30,196 nucleotides of DNA from Coprinopsis marcescibilis (GCA_004369085.1 ML210430.1:1-30196), one strand, 5' to 3'; shown: positions 13,834 to 25,847, counted from the first letter of the stretch. The notes: generated by a model from the letters alone, not told the origin. Program-made: numbers and translations.

Positions 13834-14190
13834 ATGTATATGAACTGTGCTCTAACTGTGCTGTCCATGAATCTTCCACACAGACTGCCCGGCCGATATC
13901 TTGTTCACGACACAGGAGAATCGATGGATACTGCATTTGTGCCAAAGGGTATCCGACTACTTGTGGCACATGGGTAAACTTGACTGGCACATTCGATCCC
14001 CGGAACTCAGGACCTTGGGCTCTAGCCTCTAAGGGGTTCTACCAAGTCTTCTGGTATCAAAGGGGGCGCAGCCACCATACATCGGTTGCTCCAGCCTCCG
14101 CGAACTGGGGTGTCGCAAACGCTGTTCTTGGTATGAGGCCCAAAATCCATACCATGCGGGACTTTTCTACAGGCACTCCACACCTCTGCA
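13834..14190 (+). pseudogene. Probable decayed cytochrome P450 fragment
   Basis: Plus-strand frame 13834-13979 reads GRYLVHDTGESMDTAFVPKG followed by IRLLVAHG. This resembles the stretch after the K-helix of basidiomycete P450s (a gap-opened form of TGETVDSxFVPKGTxLxVP). Before it, NCALTVLSMNLPHRLP resembles DCALREVLRMNPPVP, but the invariant ExxR motif would be lost. Near 14118-14165 another frame gives VLGMRPKIHTMRDFS, which lines up loosely with the heme loop FLGGxRACIGxRFS without its cysteine. Stops and frame changes separate the pieces. The long open frame 13611-14492 that spans them is in a different frame for part of this and looks accidental. Identification rests on motif resemblance only. 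Confidence 0.4.
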
Positions 14191-17100
14191 TTCCCCGTGG
14201 TCATTTACATCGTGGTTGCCTTGGCATCGCACTTCGGAATGACCAACAGAAGCTGACGGTTGGACGCATGAGTAACACACGTGGTACGGAGGACCAATTG
14301 CAGAAACGTGCCTTGAACATTCTGAAATGCTACAGTCCACTTAGCGCGAAGCAGGGTTCTCCGACGGTTAACTTAACAGTGGCCAACAGCATAGATAATC
14401 GGGCGTGTAAGTCTTCAAAACCCGACTGCGCTTACCAAGTTCTAACGATCTCATGGGAGCTCATGGGCCAGATACTTTGTAATGTTCTTTAACTGTGGTG
14501 GTTGCTACAGCTTGGTTACACCCTGGTTACAGCCTGTTACAGCTCACTAACTGCTGAGCAAGCACGGAAACGCGTCGGTGCTTCCCCTGCCATGCACACT
14601 TGGCGTCTGTTCCGAACATATGTTAATCTGTTCATCCAGGCCCCTAGAATCGACGTCATAGGACTTGGCTTTGCAGACTTAACCTTCAATATTCCAGGCG
14701 AAATGCGAATGGGCTTGCGGAAGTGACTGGAAGTGAGTCTCGAGATGGCGGGTCGGCTTACCGAGAAATGACGGCCCAGGGTTAAGCTGTGGGTTGTGGA
14801 TTGGAAACGAGGTGAGGGAAGGTCCATTACGCATACCCGGTCTGACTTTTTCCGAGTTACCTATATCTTAGGGAATTTCATCGCGGAGGCTCGAGCCACT
14901 CGGCACCGCCAGCATGTAGTGATTTAAAACACCTTGGGCACGCACAACCAGTGCGTTCCAAGCCCCAATAACTACATCGTTTCTCGCTATCGGCGGTGTT
15001 TATCAATCGAGTAGCTAACCCATTTTGAATTTTACAATAGTGGGCAGCACTTAGCTGGGTGTCGGACGGCGGAGATGAACCAAGAACCCTCCATACCAAA
15101 AGAGCACCGCTAAGCTCAACCAATGGTGAGTGTCGCATCGAAACAACGAATTGGCTCGGGAGCCGGTTTGAATGGAATTATCTCTGTGAGAAGGCCTCCG
15201 AACCAACAAGTATTTATAACCATCGTTTTTCTCACCAGAACAAACTGAAGGAGCCGACTTTGTTGTTGTCGCTTCAGGTAGAACTCCGAGCCTTCTCGCT
15301 GCCTCACGCACCGGGTTCTTTGCGTCGGAAGATCGTAACACGTCTATGGTATTGAATGGGCAAACTACGTCCGCCACCGACTTCTGGGTCTTGAAATAAG
15401 TAACTCTAGCCGTCCGTGAATCCAGTTGCCAAGCATGGACTCGCACACGGAATTTACGTGCACGCCACCCACAGTGATGATAGAAAACCCATGTAGAACC
15501 ATCTCGCTTCTGAACCCTTATTTCACCAAGTATGGGTAATGAGAGATGCCTCCGGCAGTTGTCTCCACGTCCTTTGACATAAAATGAGCTAGCGCCAGAT
15601 CGAGCGCTCGTTCCAATTCAATTGCTGGTTGTGTTAGATTCGAGGGTCGTCTGGCGACTTCGAACCGAATCTTCCGAGATGCGCTACTCTGTGCAGCCTT
15701 AGATCAGTATGCACAGGTTCCAATTACCGTCTGGTTAAAAAATGGCTCTATGAAATTTGCCAGGTGAACTGAGGTGCTGGACTTATGCAACCACGGGAGA
15801 GTCTAGACAGGCAGCTGGATGCTCGATGTTCAGAGACTAGGTTTGATGCCAACACTCCTACCCCATCGAATGAGGTTTAGAACAGATCCAACAGTTGCTC
15901 ACGGCGGAGATTTGTGTTCATCGGAATATGACCCCGTAGATGGGTGCCGCAGAGTCCAGAGGTCGTATTATTACATGTGCCACTTGGCCTCTTGGCCCTG
16001 GATCGGATGGCGCCCACTCATTCGAGTTCTAGGCCTGCTTCCACCGCCGTACTCCAGACAAGGATCGACCAGGATGCGAGCAGAGGCTGACCGAGATGCC
16101 CTCACACTTGAACACAAGATTGTCGTGACGTAAAATGACTTTTTCACCTTGCTTTGCCAAGCTAACATTTGTTCCAGATTCGACCAACATTCAATCAAAT
16201 TCTAGAATCTTTTGCACTTCTGTAGCAAGGTCCATGTGAAAGTTGGAGTCCTCTTTCAGGTCAAAGCGAACCTTGACGTGACAATCAAGGATTTACGCTG
16301 CAAGGCTTGTGAACTAATGGAACACTTGGGGATATCGATATCTCGATAATTCCTCTGCATGTTTGTGAAAGGACGGCGGGTAGATGTAATGTCGTTATTG
16401 TCTTTTAATATTGATTGCTGCGTCTGCCGTCTGTTGCCAAAAGCTCGATGGATAGGCTGCTCATTGCAGCGGGACATGGGAGTAGTGCTGTGATTTGTGA
16501 GTAGGAATGAGTTATAACATACCATGCGTCACCGTCATCGCCGTTCTACTGGTTCTCCCCCTGAATGTTGCCCTCTGCGTCTGGGTAAATAGGGTTAAAA
16601 ATAAAGTTGTGGCTTTCTGCTCAAAATTGACGAGTTACGAGATATGTTAAGGGTCTCCAACGGAATCCAAGTACTTATGGGGTGAATCGTTGCTTCTGAA
16701 CAAGTCGGACATGCAACGCTTCGAAATCACGTTGGTTCTTTGTTCCCAAGCATCATCACAGAACACCACGTTTTCAATCCCAAGTGGAACAGGGAGGATG
16801 GTTTGTTATTAGTCGGTGGGACTTGAATAACGTCAGTCAGCGAAGATGTTAAACCTTTTCTGGCTATCCTCCGCAGCGACATCCGATTTCCGTTTATTCG
16901 ACATTGCTCGCTAAGGCAACTGGCCTTCGCAGCTGAAACATGATGCTTCCTGACATCGACATTGTCTATGGTCAAACGATCAGAGCCATATAGTTAAATT
17001 CGGTTCTCGAGGTTGCCGACAGACTGGTGTAACATTCTAACGGTAGTAAACTAAGTCAGTGAGTAAATAACTGTTGCGATCCTGAAGCAGATTAGACGAT

Positions 17101-19703
17101 GGATAAGTAAGTATGATTGATATCCAGAATCTAACTGCAGTCTGAGCTCCAGTCCGAGTGGGGTGGACGGCGATTATTCCGCCGATGATAAGATTAAGGA
17201 AGTCGGCCCTGAGCTTTCCTCAACGAAGGATATCTAACCCTGTTTGGTAGGAGGCAGATCGAGGGCTTGCGAAGAGGGTGATGGCGGTGAACAGAACTAT
17301 GTGACACTTTACAGGCAGAAATTGACCACCAATGTGATGGAGATACTTGAGTTGTCAAACACTATAGAAACTTCCTGTGCTGTGACATCTCCAGTGACAT
17401 AAACGCTCAGTATTCGGTTTATATATTTCCCTTTGGCCAATAGCGAGGAAAGTTGTTGTCAAGGTCTGGCAGAGTGCCACCGAGAGGAAGACGGAAACCT
17501 TTCTCTTGCGATGTCAAAACATCTTATGTACGCCTCCAGGAACGCGTTTTAGACTTGAGGCGCTGACAGTTCTGGCCATTTCGACATCGCTTTGGATGTG
17601 CACCGTCGGTGACCGGTGTGGGATTGGATTGCGCTACGAATCGTATTATTTTGTGTCTTTTGGACTGGAAAGCCGTCCGCCGCTGCCGCAGCAGGCTGAT
17701 GATCGACTTGGTGCCGTACTTTTGAAACCAGACTTGGGATCCAATGTTCAGTTTTTCGGGTCGGCTGGAGCTTGTAGAAGCTGGTCTGGACCACTTGTAA
17801 AGGAGTTCGGAGTGATTGAGAAGACATACATGCAGAAGCGCGAAAAAGTCGGAAACGTAGTGTTGGAGTCGGGGAGGCGGGTCAACATCGTCGTTTATTC
17901 CCTGGGTACGCAAGATGGGCGGGCATCAGTGATGCTAAGTGGATATGTACTATGTCGTGCTGGTATTCTATCGGGACAGAAACGCAGGTGCGAGAAATCA
18001 CAGAACCGTGCCAAAAGCGCCGAAGATCCAGAGGTTTGGCCAGCCAAGTTATGGCTGAATTGAGATTTGTATGTGGACGTATTAGAAAAGAGATTGTTTG
18101 GGGTGCCGTAGTTCGTTGATGAAACTGTGGATGGTGTCGTTTGGGCTTCGTTTAGAGCAGCGAGCTCCAAGTTTACCGTTGTTTTCGGTTGCGCTTGGCG
18201 CCTGGCTTAGCAGAGGACCGATGTTTCCTATGTTTCTCCCGGAAGTTGCCTGGTCTGGGGATTGTCCCATTGGCTTGGCTCTTGGAGAACATTCGGGCCA
18301 AAGTTTATAAATGACGAGAAGACTCAGAAAGTCCAGTTGCTGTATAGGTTTGGCGCCAAGGCGCCTGTTATGCAGCTCGGTGGATTGTGCTGCCCGTTCA
18401 AGATGAATTGGGGCGACACACGAAAGCCAACGAATCCCTTCATTTCGCTAGTGGGGAGTTGGAGCAACTATGCGCCTAGTGACTGCTAAGTGGATGATCG
18501 GGCGGGTTGACTTAGCGAGTTCCCATACATGGTAACAGAGTCGGATGGTGATCGCCCGGAGCTAATGGCCGCAGGGGAGGGACTCCGAGACACTCCAAGA
18601 CAGCATTGCATGAAACCTAAACTCTATTGAGATCACAGCATTGAATAGAGTGCAAACTCTAATTCCCGTGTGACGAAGAGAGAGGCCTCCAGGTGCGACA
18701 TGAGGAGCCAGAGAAGAATTGAGGTGTGTAAATGAAGCTGTGACATGTGGTGGGCTTTCCGTAAACCAGGCTGATGATCGAGGGCAAGGGGGGTTCCGTC
18801 TACCGGCAATGATCCAGAGGTTTAGGTTTATCATTGGTGGCATAGTACCAGGACAGCCAGGAACAAGCGCGTAGAAAGGGAGTTGGAGGCACCTACTTGG
18901 AGCATAACCGGCCCACTGCAATCCTCCTCGGGCCCGGGACGTGTCTATGATTCGTCGGAATTATAGCTTTGGGTGTGCAACGCTTTGCAGTCCCGTCTCT
19001 CCCAGCTGTACAATGACATCGTCTGGTCTGCTACATAGTTTCAGGAAATATAATTAGTCCGGAGCTTGTCGGGCTAAGCTCGGAAAGCGCGACACAAGTT
19101 GCCTCCAGTCAAACGTGTACAGATTTGTCTGGCTGGGGGGTGATAATTCAGATGCACTACGTGTAAACATGAGAAACTAGCGGGTGACAGGCAATTGGAA
19201 CCAGTGATGATGATGATCGAAAGATTCGAGGGCCAACTGCCAAAGAATGGCCTCGAGGCCACGAGTGGGCAGGGTTTGTTAAGAGAATCGAATCATACAT
19301 TATTAAAGGCTACGGAACTTGATAGCTTGTCTTGATCCAAGTGTATTGAAATGTGAAGAAAGGGATCAAGATATGAAGGAAGCTCTGTGTGTTGATAAAG
19401 ATTTACGGAGGGAACGGAAACGTATGGAGAATCGGAAGATGGATGAGGAATAGACCAGTTCTCCCCGTGCTGTGCGTTGGTCGGCCTCGTTGCCTGCGGG
19501 GACAGGTGCGGCATTAGCGCGGAGGATCCGAAAGGTACCGACATTGGTTGATGTTTGGCTTGCTAAGTTCAACGAATAATAAATAAATAACCGATAAGGT
19601 GGAATTATGATAATCCTAGGCTGTCGTCTTTGACACCCTCCCATCATCATCCCCTCGTCCAAAATTATTATTCTACTTCTACTTTACTATATCTTCTATT
19701 AGT
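14191..19703. other. 5.5-kb stretch without a convincing gene
   Basis: Several open frames occur (15059-15355 +, 15819-16133 +, 17506-18063 +, 17524-17913 -, 18562-18921 -). None shows a domain, a plausible exon series or a signal peptide I can defend. The longest, 185 codons at 17506-18063, has an unremarkable composition and an equally open opposite strand. A possible oxidoreductase relic near 15240-15410 is described under findings. The last few hundred bases, AT-rich with ataataaataaataa around 19575, probably carry the promoter and leader of the zinc-finger gene. Repeat or transposon ends were looked for by eye and not found. Confidence 0.45.
14500..14545. repeat. Short imperfect tandem repeat, ggttacagcc-like
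   Basis: About four degenerate copies of a 9-12-nt unit run in a row: gctacagctt, ggttacaccct, ggttacagcct, gttacagctc. Looks like a small slippage repeat in noncoding DNA. Confidence 0.5.
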
Positions 19704-22700
19704 ATGGCTACATCTACTCTCACATCTTCCCAACCCATCGCCCTTCCTTCCTCCTCCCACTCACACCTCTCCTCATCGTCGTCCTCGTCGTCAAACCCCG
19801 TAGACTTTAACATGGACGGTGTCGGCTCATATACTGGATCATCATCAGGTCCCTTCAACCCCGCATCCTACACCCGCCATTTCATTGGGTCGCCTATCTC
19901 CTGGCGAGCGGCCTCCTTTGGAATGTCAATGTCAGGGACAACACCCGGCAATCCGTCCTCATGGAGCTCCAGATTCCCAGTCGGCTCGCCGACGCACCAG
20001 CTGCTCAGTTCATGGGAGGCCGGTAGGACACCTTCGTCGATGGAGAGTGACCGCAGCTCCATTCTCAACGCGCTGAACGTGTTCGATCGTGAGGGAGAGC
20101 TGGTGAGTTGTCTTATCTCTGTCTCACAGGCCAATATCCCTGAGGCTTTTTCCTTGCTCAGTGTCGGAACTATACATGCTGTGGCCTCCACCTCAGCGAC
20201 CTTCATGCACTACTCGAACATTTCGAGGAGGTCCATATCGTTGTCGTTGACTCCAACCCTTCGCAACCCCAAGCGCACATCCAAGTGCCTTTCAACCCCC
20301 AAGTGAACGAGCTGTCGCCCCAACAAAGACCCAACTCAAATAGCCCAAATTCAAATACAGTCTCTCGTAACGCCACTGCTGCAGCACAGTTCCAACAACA
20401 CTTTCAGCACCTTGCGAATTCGGCATCTGTACATCAGCACCAGGGCCTAGGTGGCTCTCAATTCCAACAGACCCAACGGCAACAACAGACTCTATTCGAT
20501 CCCGACGACATGGAGCTCGAGTTGGAGCTTGACAACGGAATGTCATCTGCCCCTGTCCACCATTCCCAAACATCGCCTGGCCCAACAGCAAGCACCGCAT
20601 CGTATTCGATCGCCAACTTTCCAAATACCCGGGCATCAAGCGCTCGGTCCTCGCCGTCAAGTGGTGCCCCGTCCCCTCCTGACACGCCAATATCAACACC
20701 GTTGTCTGCTTATCCGTCACCACAGGCCTTTGTTCCGCATCACTTGCCAGGTGCGAACGTCGGGACCCATGGTCTTCTATCCCCATATATTTCCCAACCA
20801 TCATCCCCGCTATCCGGAACCGCCGCCAGTACAAGACAAAGTTCGCCCACCGGGTTTACGGCCAATGGACACCATCATGGCACTATCCGACCCAACCTAA
20901 ATATCAACTTGAGCTATCCACGTTCTCAACTTGGTTTAGGCAATGGTAACAACGGCGCCAGCATGCTTACTCACCCGGAGGAAGCTTTCAACGCCTACGC
21001 TCGCTTTGCATCAGACTATTCGAGCTGCTTGCCTGGAGCTCAGTTCAACGGAGCGAGCAGAGATGAGTGGGAGAGAGTCAAGGTGGGTACCATCCTTCCG
21101 CATTCCAGCTTCTTTTCGCTTATCAACTCACCGTCGTAGGTGCAACAGCAACAGCAACAGGGGCAACAGGTACAGCAACAAAACTTTGCTCAAACTCAGC
21201 CGAGTTTTGACCAACAATACCCGCCACCACAGGAGTTGCCAGATGGGCAACAAACGCAGTCTGGTGAACAACCCCAGATGTCATGCGTCCCCCCTGCTCT
21301 CTTGTTTGCACCAAGCTCCAGTTGTACACCGGCCAGCAGTACCCCTGGAAGCCGCGGAGGGAGCCAAAGCCCTGGACCCCCTCATCGCCAGCCACAGCAG
21401 GCAGGTAACAGATCCCCACCATCCAAGGCTCACACCGCTCCAGCCACTCCTACCACCGCCACGCCAGCTGTTGGTCGACAGCAAGTGGCGGCAGGATCGT
21501 CATCGGCGGTGCCCAATGGGCACCCCGCTTCCTCTTCTCACCATGGTCACTCGACGTCGAACATCCTCCGACCCGCGGCTTCCCTTCTTCTATCCAAACC
21601 GTTCCGATGCCCTAAGCCCAATTGCAACAAATCTTATAAGCAGGCAAACGGGTTGAAGTACCACATGACCCATGGAAGTTGCAACTTCGCCCCTCCGAAG
21701 GATCTGGAGCACGTCAAGGACTTGTTGGAGAGGAAGAGGAGGGAACGAGAAGCGCAAAACGCTGCCAATGGCGTTGTCGGATTGAACAGGAGTCTGAGCT
21801 TGGGTAGCTCTGGGGTGAACGGGGAAGGTGGTCTCCCTCCCACTCTGGACACTCAGCTTCTGAGCACCTACTACGATCTGAACTTGTCGACTATGAACAT
21901 CACCGAGACGGAACTTCGCGAGGTCGAGAGGGAAGCAGAAAAGAGACTCCGACCATTCGCCTGTGGTGTCGGCGATTGCCAGCGGCGATACAAGAACATG
22001 AATGGTCTTCGGTATCACTACCAGCATTCGGGCGACCACGGCGCTGTTGGCCTCGCGCTTTTGGCAAGCGGCCAACACGAATGTCTGCAGAACGGTACAC
22101 ACGGCAGGAAGTCGCACTCGAACAACCATGCCTCGACTGCGCCGACTGCTCATGACGAGGATCGCAAAGGCCGTGACCGTATTCCTATGTTCAAGAATCA
22201 CTCCGTTAGCGTCCCCGTCAGCCGTGCGGCTAGTAGCAGCAGAACTGGAACCCCCGTCCCCGTCAGCGTCCCTGTCACAACCGTCAGTAGCGCCAACACG
22301 AGTCCCAAGTCCGATGTGATGAACATGAATGGAGGACATCACCACACCAGCTCGCTTACAACTCCCATTCAAGTTGTTCAGGTTCAGCAAGTCAATGGCG
22401 TCGGCATCAACACCGGCCTTCCCTCAGCTTCGAATCCACCTCCCCAAAAATCGAGTTCGAGTTCCTTGAGCCAAGCGTTGGGGAACACGCAGACCCACCC
22501 AGGAAGCCAACCGGGTTCTCAGAACACGTCACCGTCGCTGAATAATGCGACTCCACATAGCGGCCAGCAGCAGTATACGCAGACTCAGCAGATGGCGACT
22601 GCCTACCAGCAGTACGCCGCTCAGGTCCAGAGGCAGTATCAAGCTGCCATGGCCGCTCAGCAACAACAACAGGAGTATGGCTTGTACGACACATTGTCGC

Positions 22701-22744
22701 AGCAGAACTCTCCTGGTCAATACGTCGCGATGGACATGTCGTAA
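19704..22744 (+). CDS. Sfp1/JAZF1-like C2H2 zinc-finger transcription factor
   Basis: The model encodes 974 residues in three exons: 19704-20102, 20162-21082, 21140-22744. It has a Ser-rich start with a poly-Ser run, then a first zinc-binding segment CRNYTCCGLHLSDLHALLEH followed by FEEVH (about 134-158), which sits directly after intron 1. Long Gln/Pro/Ser-rich regions follow, including a poly-Gln run at the start of exon 3. Two matched fingers come next: CPKPNCNKSYKQANGLKYH (about 597-618) and CGVGDCQRRYKNMNGLRYH (about 715-735). The YKxxNGLxYH pattern in both is the Sfp1 signature. In yeast, Sfp1 is a nuclear regulator of ribosome biogenesis and cell size downstream of TOR; the same role here is inference. 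The fingers are separated by roughly 100 residues with a basic coiled stretch (LLERKRREREAQ). Both introns are GT-AG, and exon 3 begins GTG CAA in frame. Confidence 0.9.
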
Positions 22745-24653
22745 ACGCGTTGAGAACTTTAGGTGTGTGTTGCTACTTGGGTCTTCGCCGAGTTGCTCGC
22801 TCATCGCACATCGACAGACCTCTCGTCCCATCATCGATTGACCGCCCTTTCTCCCTTATCTTATCATCTCCGCCTGTCGCTTCTTCTCCCAGACAAAAGT
22901 ACCGCTAAAATTCTTACACATACAGCTCGTACGATAGAATGTGACGCTTCAGCCGTCACATGTCGTGCCTTTAGTAATTTCATAGAAGAACTCCCTTGGC
23001 TCTCATCGGCTGTTTTCTTCGCTTTGCTTTATTCGTTGTATAACTCCCGGTCTGCTGCTCTCTTGCCCTTTTTATTTCTCAACTTATCTCCTCCCTTTTC
23101 TCATTTTTCCCCAACGAATCGCACTCCAGAGCGAGGAGACGAAAGTATCTGTATTTCTACTGTATAATTCTATGGCGCGATGGTGATCCCGAACTTGCTT
23201 TCGGTAAGTGTTTATGTCTCCTTCGGTCCTCTCACCAACTAATGGTCTGTTTTCAGGATGTCGACGTTCTCAAAAATTCCCATCCAGTTGTTTTATTATA
23301 GGCATCCTTTTGTCATCCCTTTAATCACTTCTCGACACCTGTCTAGAAGCCTAGCGGATGCGATTAATTCTTTCCCTCTCTTTCTCACTTTTCTCTCTCA
23401 ACACAATCATCTATTGCTTTAACACCAGCTTGCCTAAAGGATGCCACTGCATCGTCTACCTATTACTTTACGAAATCACTTGATATTTACTGATAAAGGC
23501 TCGGCTTTGGCCAATTACTCTGCCAGGTATCTTACTAGCGTGACCAATTATTGCTGTTTCATACAATGTTTAATAGTACTTGCTAAGTTGTACAATCGTC
23601 GGTCGAATCTGACAGTTCCGTTGCTCTGTGCTTCGCCTCCTCCGGATAACGTGCACCTTTTGACATTGACGTCCAGAATCAAGGTGATGTTCAGATGCTG
23701 TACGCAGCTATAGCCTCGCTCCTTCCACTTGATGGGCCCGACAATTAACGTCTGGACATATCACCGTGAACGAAGAGCTGACCCTGGCACCAAGTGCACC
23801 AATTGACTGATTGAAAGTGTTCGGAGGGGGGGTTCGTCGGCCGTCAGCAAAAGAACCTGGAGAAGCGACTGATAATTTCTGATACGGTTGATAACTGTCG
23901 TGTCGGCCTCTCTGTTGGGCACATGGACAATAACCCAATCTCCACATCGTTTAAAGTGAGTGGGTCCGTGTTGGTACCGAGTCGATCCATTACCCATAAA
24001 TCATCGCGATCATTTATCCGAACTTTTGATTCGGGAAACGCCAGTTAGTCGTGACTTAGCTGGCTCTGCACAGGAAATTTAAACAATAAAAGATGTTCGT
24101 AAACTATGAGTTTTGCAATGATGGTATTGGTGCGATGAGTGGGGTGTTGGATATTAGTTTACGTATTGGTGGATGTGTTGATAGCGACTAAGGCTCTGTG
24201 GATGGACGGGTGTGTGTACACCGATGGCTGTTTATGCCGTTGTGGGGGCGGTGATCACAGTAACTGTATGCGTCTTGAGATGTTCCGTTGAACGTGCAGG
24301 TTTACCGTCTACCATTTACCATTCGGGTGTTCGAAAGGCTGGAGGGCCCATCGTGGTCGCAAGACAGATGGATGCTAGATGCTGTGGTTCATCCCCTTGC
24401 AAGTTGCTCAGGTTTCAGAACGACAGCAGCTGCAGAACCTTTCAAACCCCGAATCTGTTCGGGATGGGAATCGAGAGTCAAGTCCGGGACTCGAAGACGG
24501 AGAACATGCGATGGCCGCGTCAACAAGAATAGAGTGTCCAGAACGCGGTAAGGTCTGATGCAGTCCAGCAGAGTCTGGCAGATGTACGTATCAGCATCTT
24601 TGAATGATACATGCATTGTACGAGAAAAGAAGTGCGCTTGTCGAAGAGTAGCA
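22745..24653. other. Long pyrimidine-rich 3' region and intergenic DNA
   Basis: From 22745 to about 23450 the plus strand is strongly C/T-rich, as expected for a transcribed 3' UTR of the zinc-finger gene. It contains one well-formed intron (23204-23256). Between about 23700 and 24650 there are only short open frames on either strand with no recognised motif. Confidence 0.45.
23204..23256 (+). other. Intron-like sequence in the 3' flank of the zinc-finger gene
   Basis: It starts gtaagtg, has an internal ctaat branch-like element (accaactaatgg), a pyrimidine tract and ends tttcag: 53 nt in all, the same size class as the coding introns here. It lies about 460 nt after the stop codon, so it is either a 3' UTR intron or part of a separate small transcript. 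Confidence 0.45.
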
Positions 24654-25137
24654 TCAGTCGGTGAGCTGGCGGGAAGGCATCAGTTGATTGAAGAACCTCG
24701 CGAAGCGCTGGTTCCGCCAGTGCGCGGAGAAAGGTGGGTCGTAGAAGCTCTCGGACTGCTGGGTACTGATCTTACCAAGAGGTGATCTTGCACGTCGAGG
24801 AGACGAGAGCTCGCAAGGCTGTTCTTGGTGTTCTCGGAATAGGTAATTTGCCCGGAGGTTAGGGGGATTGATGTTCCACATTGGTTCTTATTGTTTTCCG
24901 AAATCATCAGGAACGTGTTGGAAGCGCAGTCGTATGTAGCGCCAGTAGACTTAACGGCATCCTTTGCAAGACACCAGTTCGGCCGATAAGGTTCTGGTTT
25001 CGCGTTCGATGCGGATGGTAGGACCCTGAAGCCTTATACTGCCTATATGAGATAGTTGGATGAGAGACTGAGTGGAAATGAGGATTACCATTTACTAGAG
25101 CGACAGCGGCGCGGACATGGATGGGAAACCGCGACAT
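24654..25137 (-). CDS. Putative small cysteine-containing protein, unrecognised
   Basis: Proposed exons 5' to 3': 25089-25137, 24776-25032, 24654-24707, giving 119 residues. Introns would be gtaatc...ataag (56 nt) and gtaaga...accag (68 nt), both keeping frame. The N-terminus MSRFPIHVRAAVALVNG is weakly hydrophobic and could be a poor signal peptide. The body contains three cysteines in WCLAKD, YDCAS and NQCGTS and is rich in Asn, Ser and Thr. I do not recognise a family. The opposite strand and other frames also have open stretches, so a false model is quite possible. It stands between the zinc-finger gene and the second transporter, and its neighbours do not suggest a role. Confidence 0.3.
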
Positions 25138-25847
25138 GGTTCCAGCCGGTTCTCATGTTCATAACGTGCCTCGTGGGTGAGGCACGGGTGGGATGGCCCT
25201 GAAGGGGACAAACAGTTGCACAACCCCAGGTAGAGCGAAAGCTATTGCTAAGTAAGTATCAAACGATGAGCACCTATGGGTGTCATCGATGAGTAACTCA
25301 GAATATCTCTCTCATATGGCTATTCTGTTAGAAACGGCCCATTTCCGAACGACCGGATTAACCACCTTAGACTCGGCCAGATTAGCTAACCCTGGATAAA
25401 AAAGTGTATGTCGCTCACATGGATATGTTTAAATCATCGGAGTCAAGTTAGCAGAATGTATTGAAAAGTTGTCAGTTAAGCTCTGTGCTGCGCATCATCT
25501 GTCGAGAGCGCTTCGCCGGGTCCAGCGGCAACGGAGAGAAGTGGACAATCCCCCAAAGAGCCCAATCATTTGTACGATGCATGGACACTTGAGTTGGCCC
25601 ATCTGTGTGTTCGCGGCGACTGTGGATTGTCCGAGAGCACGGACAACATCCGAGTTAGGCCTACAACTATCTCTTTTCCTCAGTGCGAGGTGCTGAAAGG
25701 TATAATGCTGCTGGAGAGAAAGACGAGAGGCTGCAAGCCGCCTGCCACCTGGGAATGAAGCTGGCTTTCAAGTGTCGGGACTTACCGAGGCTACGCGCCA
25801 GAACGGTCCAATTTCTTCTCTTCCTCTCGACGAACACATGTACATGT
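25138..25847. other. Upstream region of the second DMT transporter
   Basis: A 710-nt gap between divergent genes. It holds a short hairpin near 25165-25187 (cgtgcctc/gaggcacg). An open frame in phase with the transporter extends back to 25683, but its peptide looks unconstrained, so it is treated as leader sequence. Confidence 0.4.

Noticed and set aside
13611..14492. Open frame of 293 codons on the plus strand
   Set aside because: It has no domain in its own frame, and the P450-like fragments inside it are partly in another frame. The length is likely due to chance in a decayed region.
15640..15670. Possible tRNA B-box-like word ggttcgaagtc on the minus strand
   Set aside because: It does not match the GGTTCGANTCC consensus, and no A box or cloverleaf could be drawn around it.
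17506..18063. Open frame of 185 codons on the plus strand as a gene
   Set aside because: No motif, no promoter or splice context, and the opposite strand is equally open. Retrotransposon polyprotein likeness was considered on both strands and not sustained.
20943..21656. Open frame of 237 codons on the plus strand
   Set aside because: It overlaps the zinc-finger gene in another frame and runs through an intron of that gene. The Ser/Arg/Pro-rich peptide is a shadow of the Gln/Pro-rich coding sequence.
21590..22390. Open frame of 266 codons on the minus strand
   Set aside because: Antisense to the zinc-finger exon; it is a frame shadow of a codon-biased real gene.
25165..25187. Short hairpin cgtgcctc...gaggcacg
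   Set aside because: An 8-bp stem with a short loop in noncoding DNA is common by chance and has no terminator role in a eukaryote.
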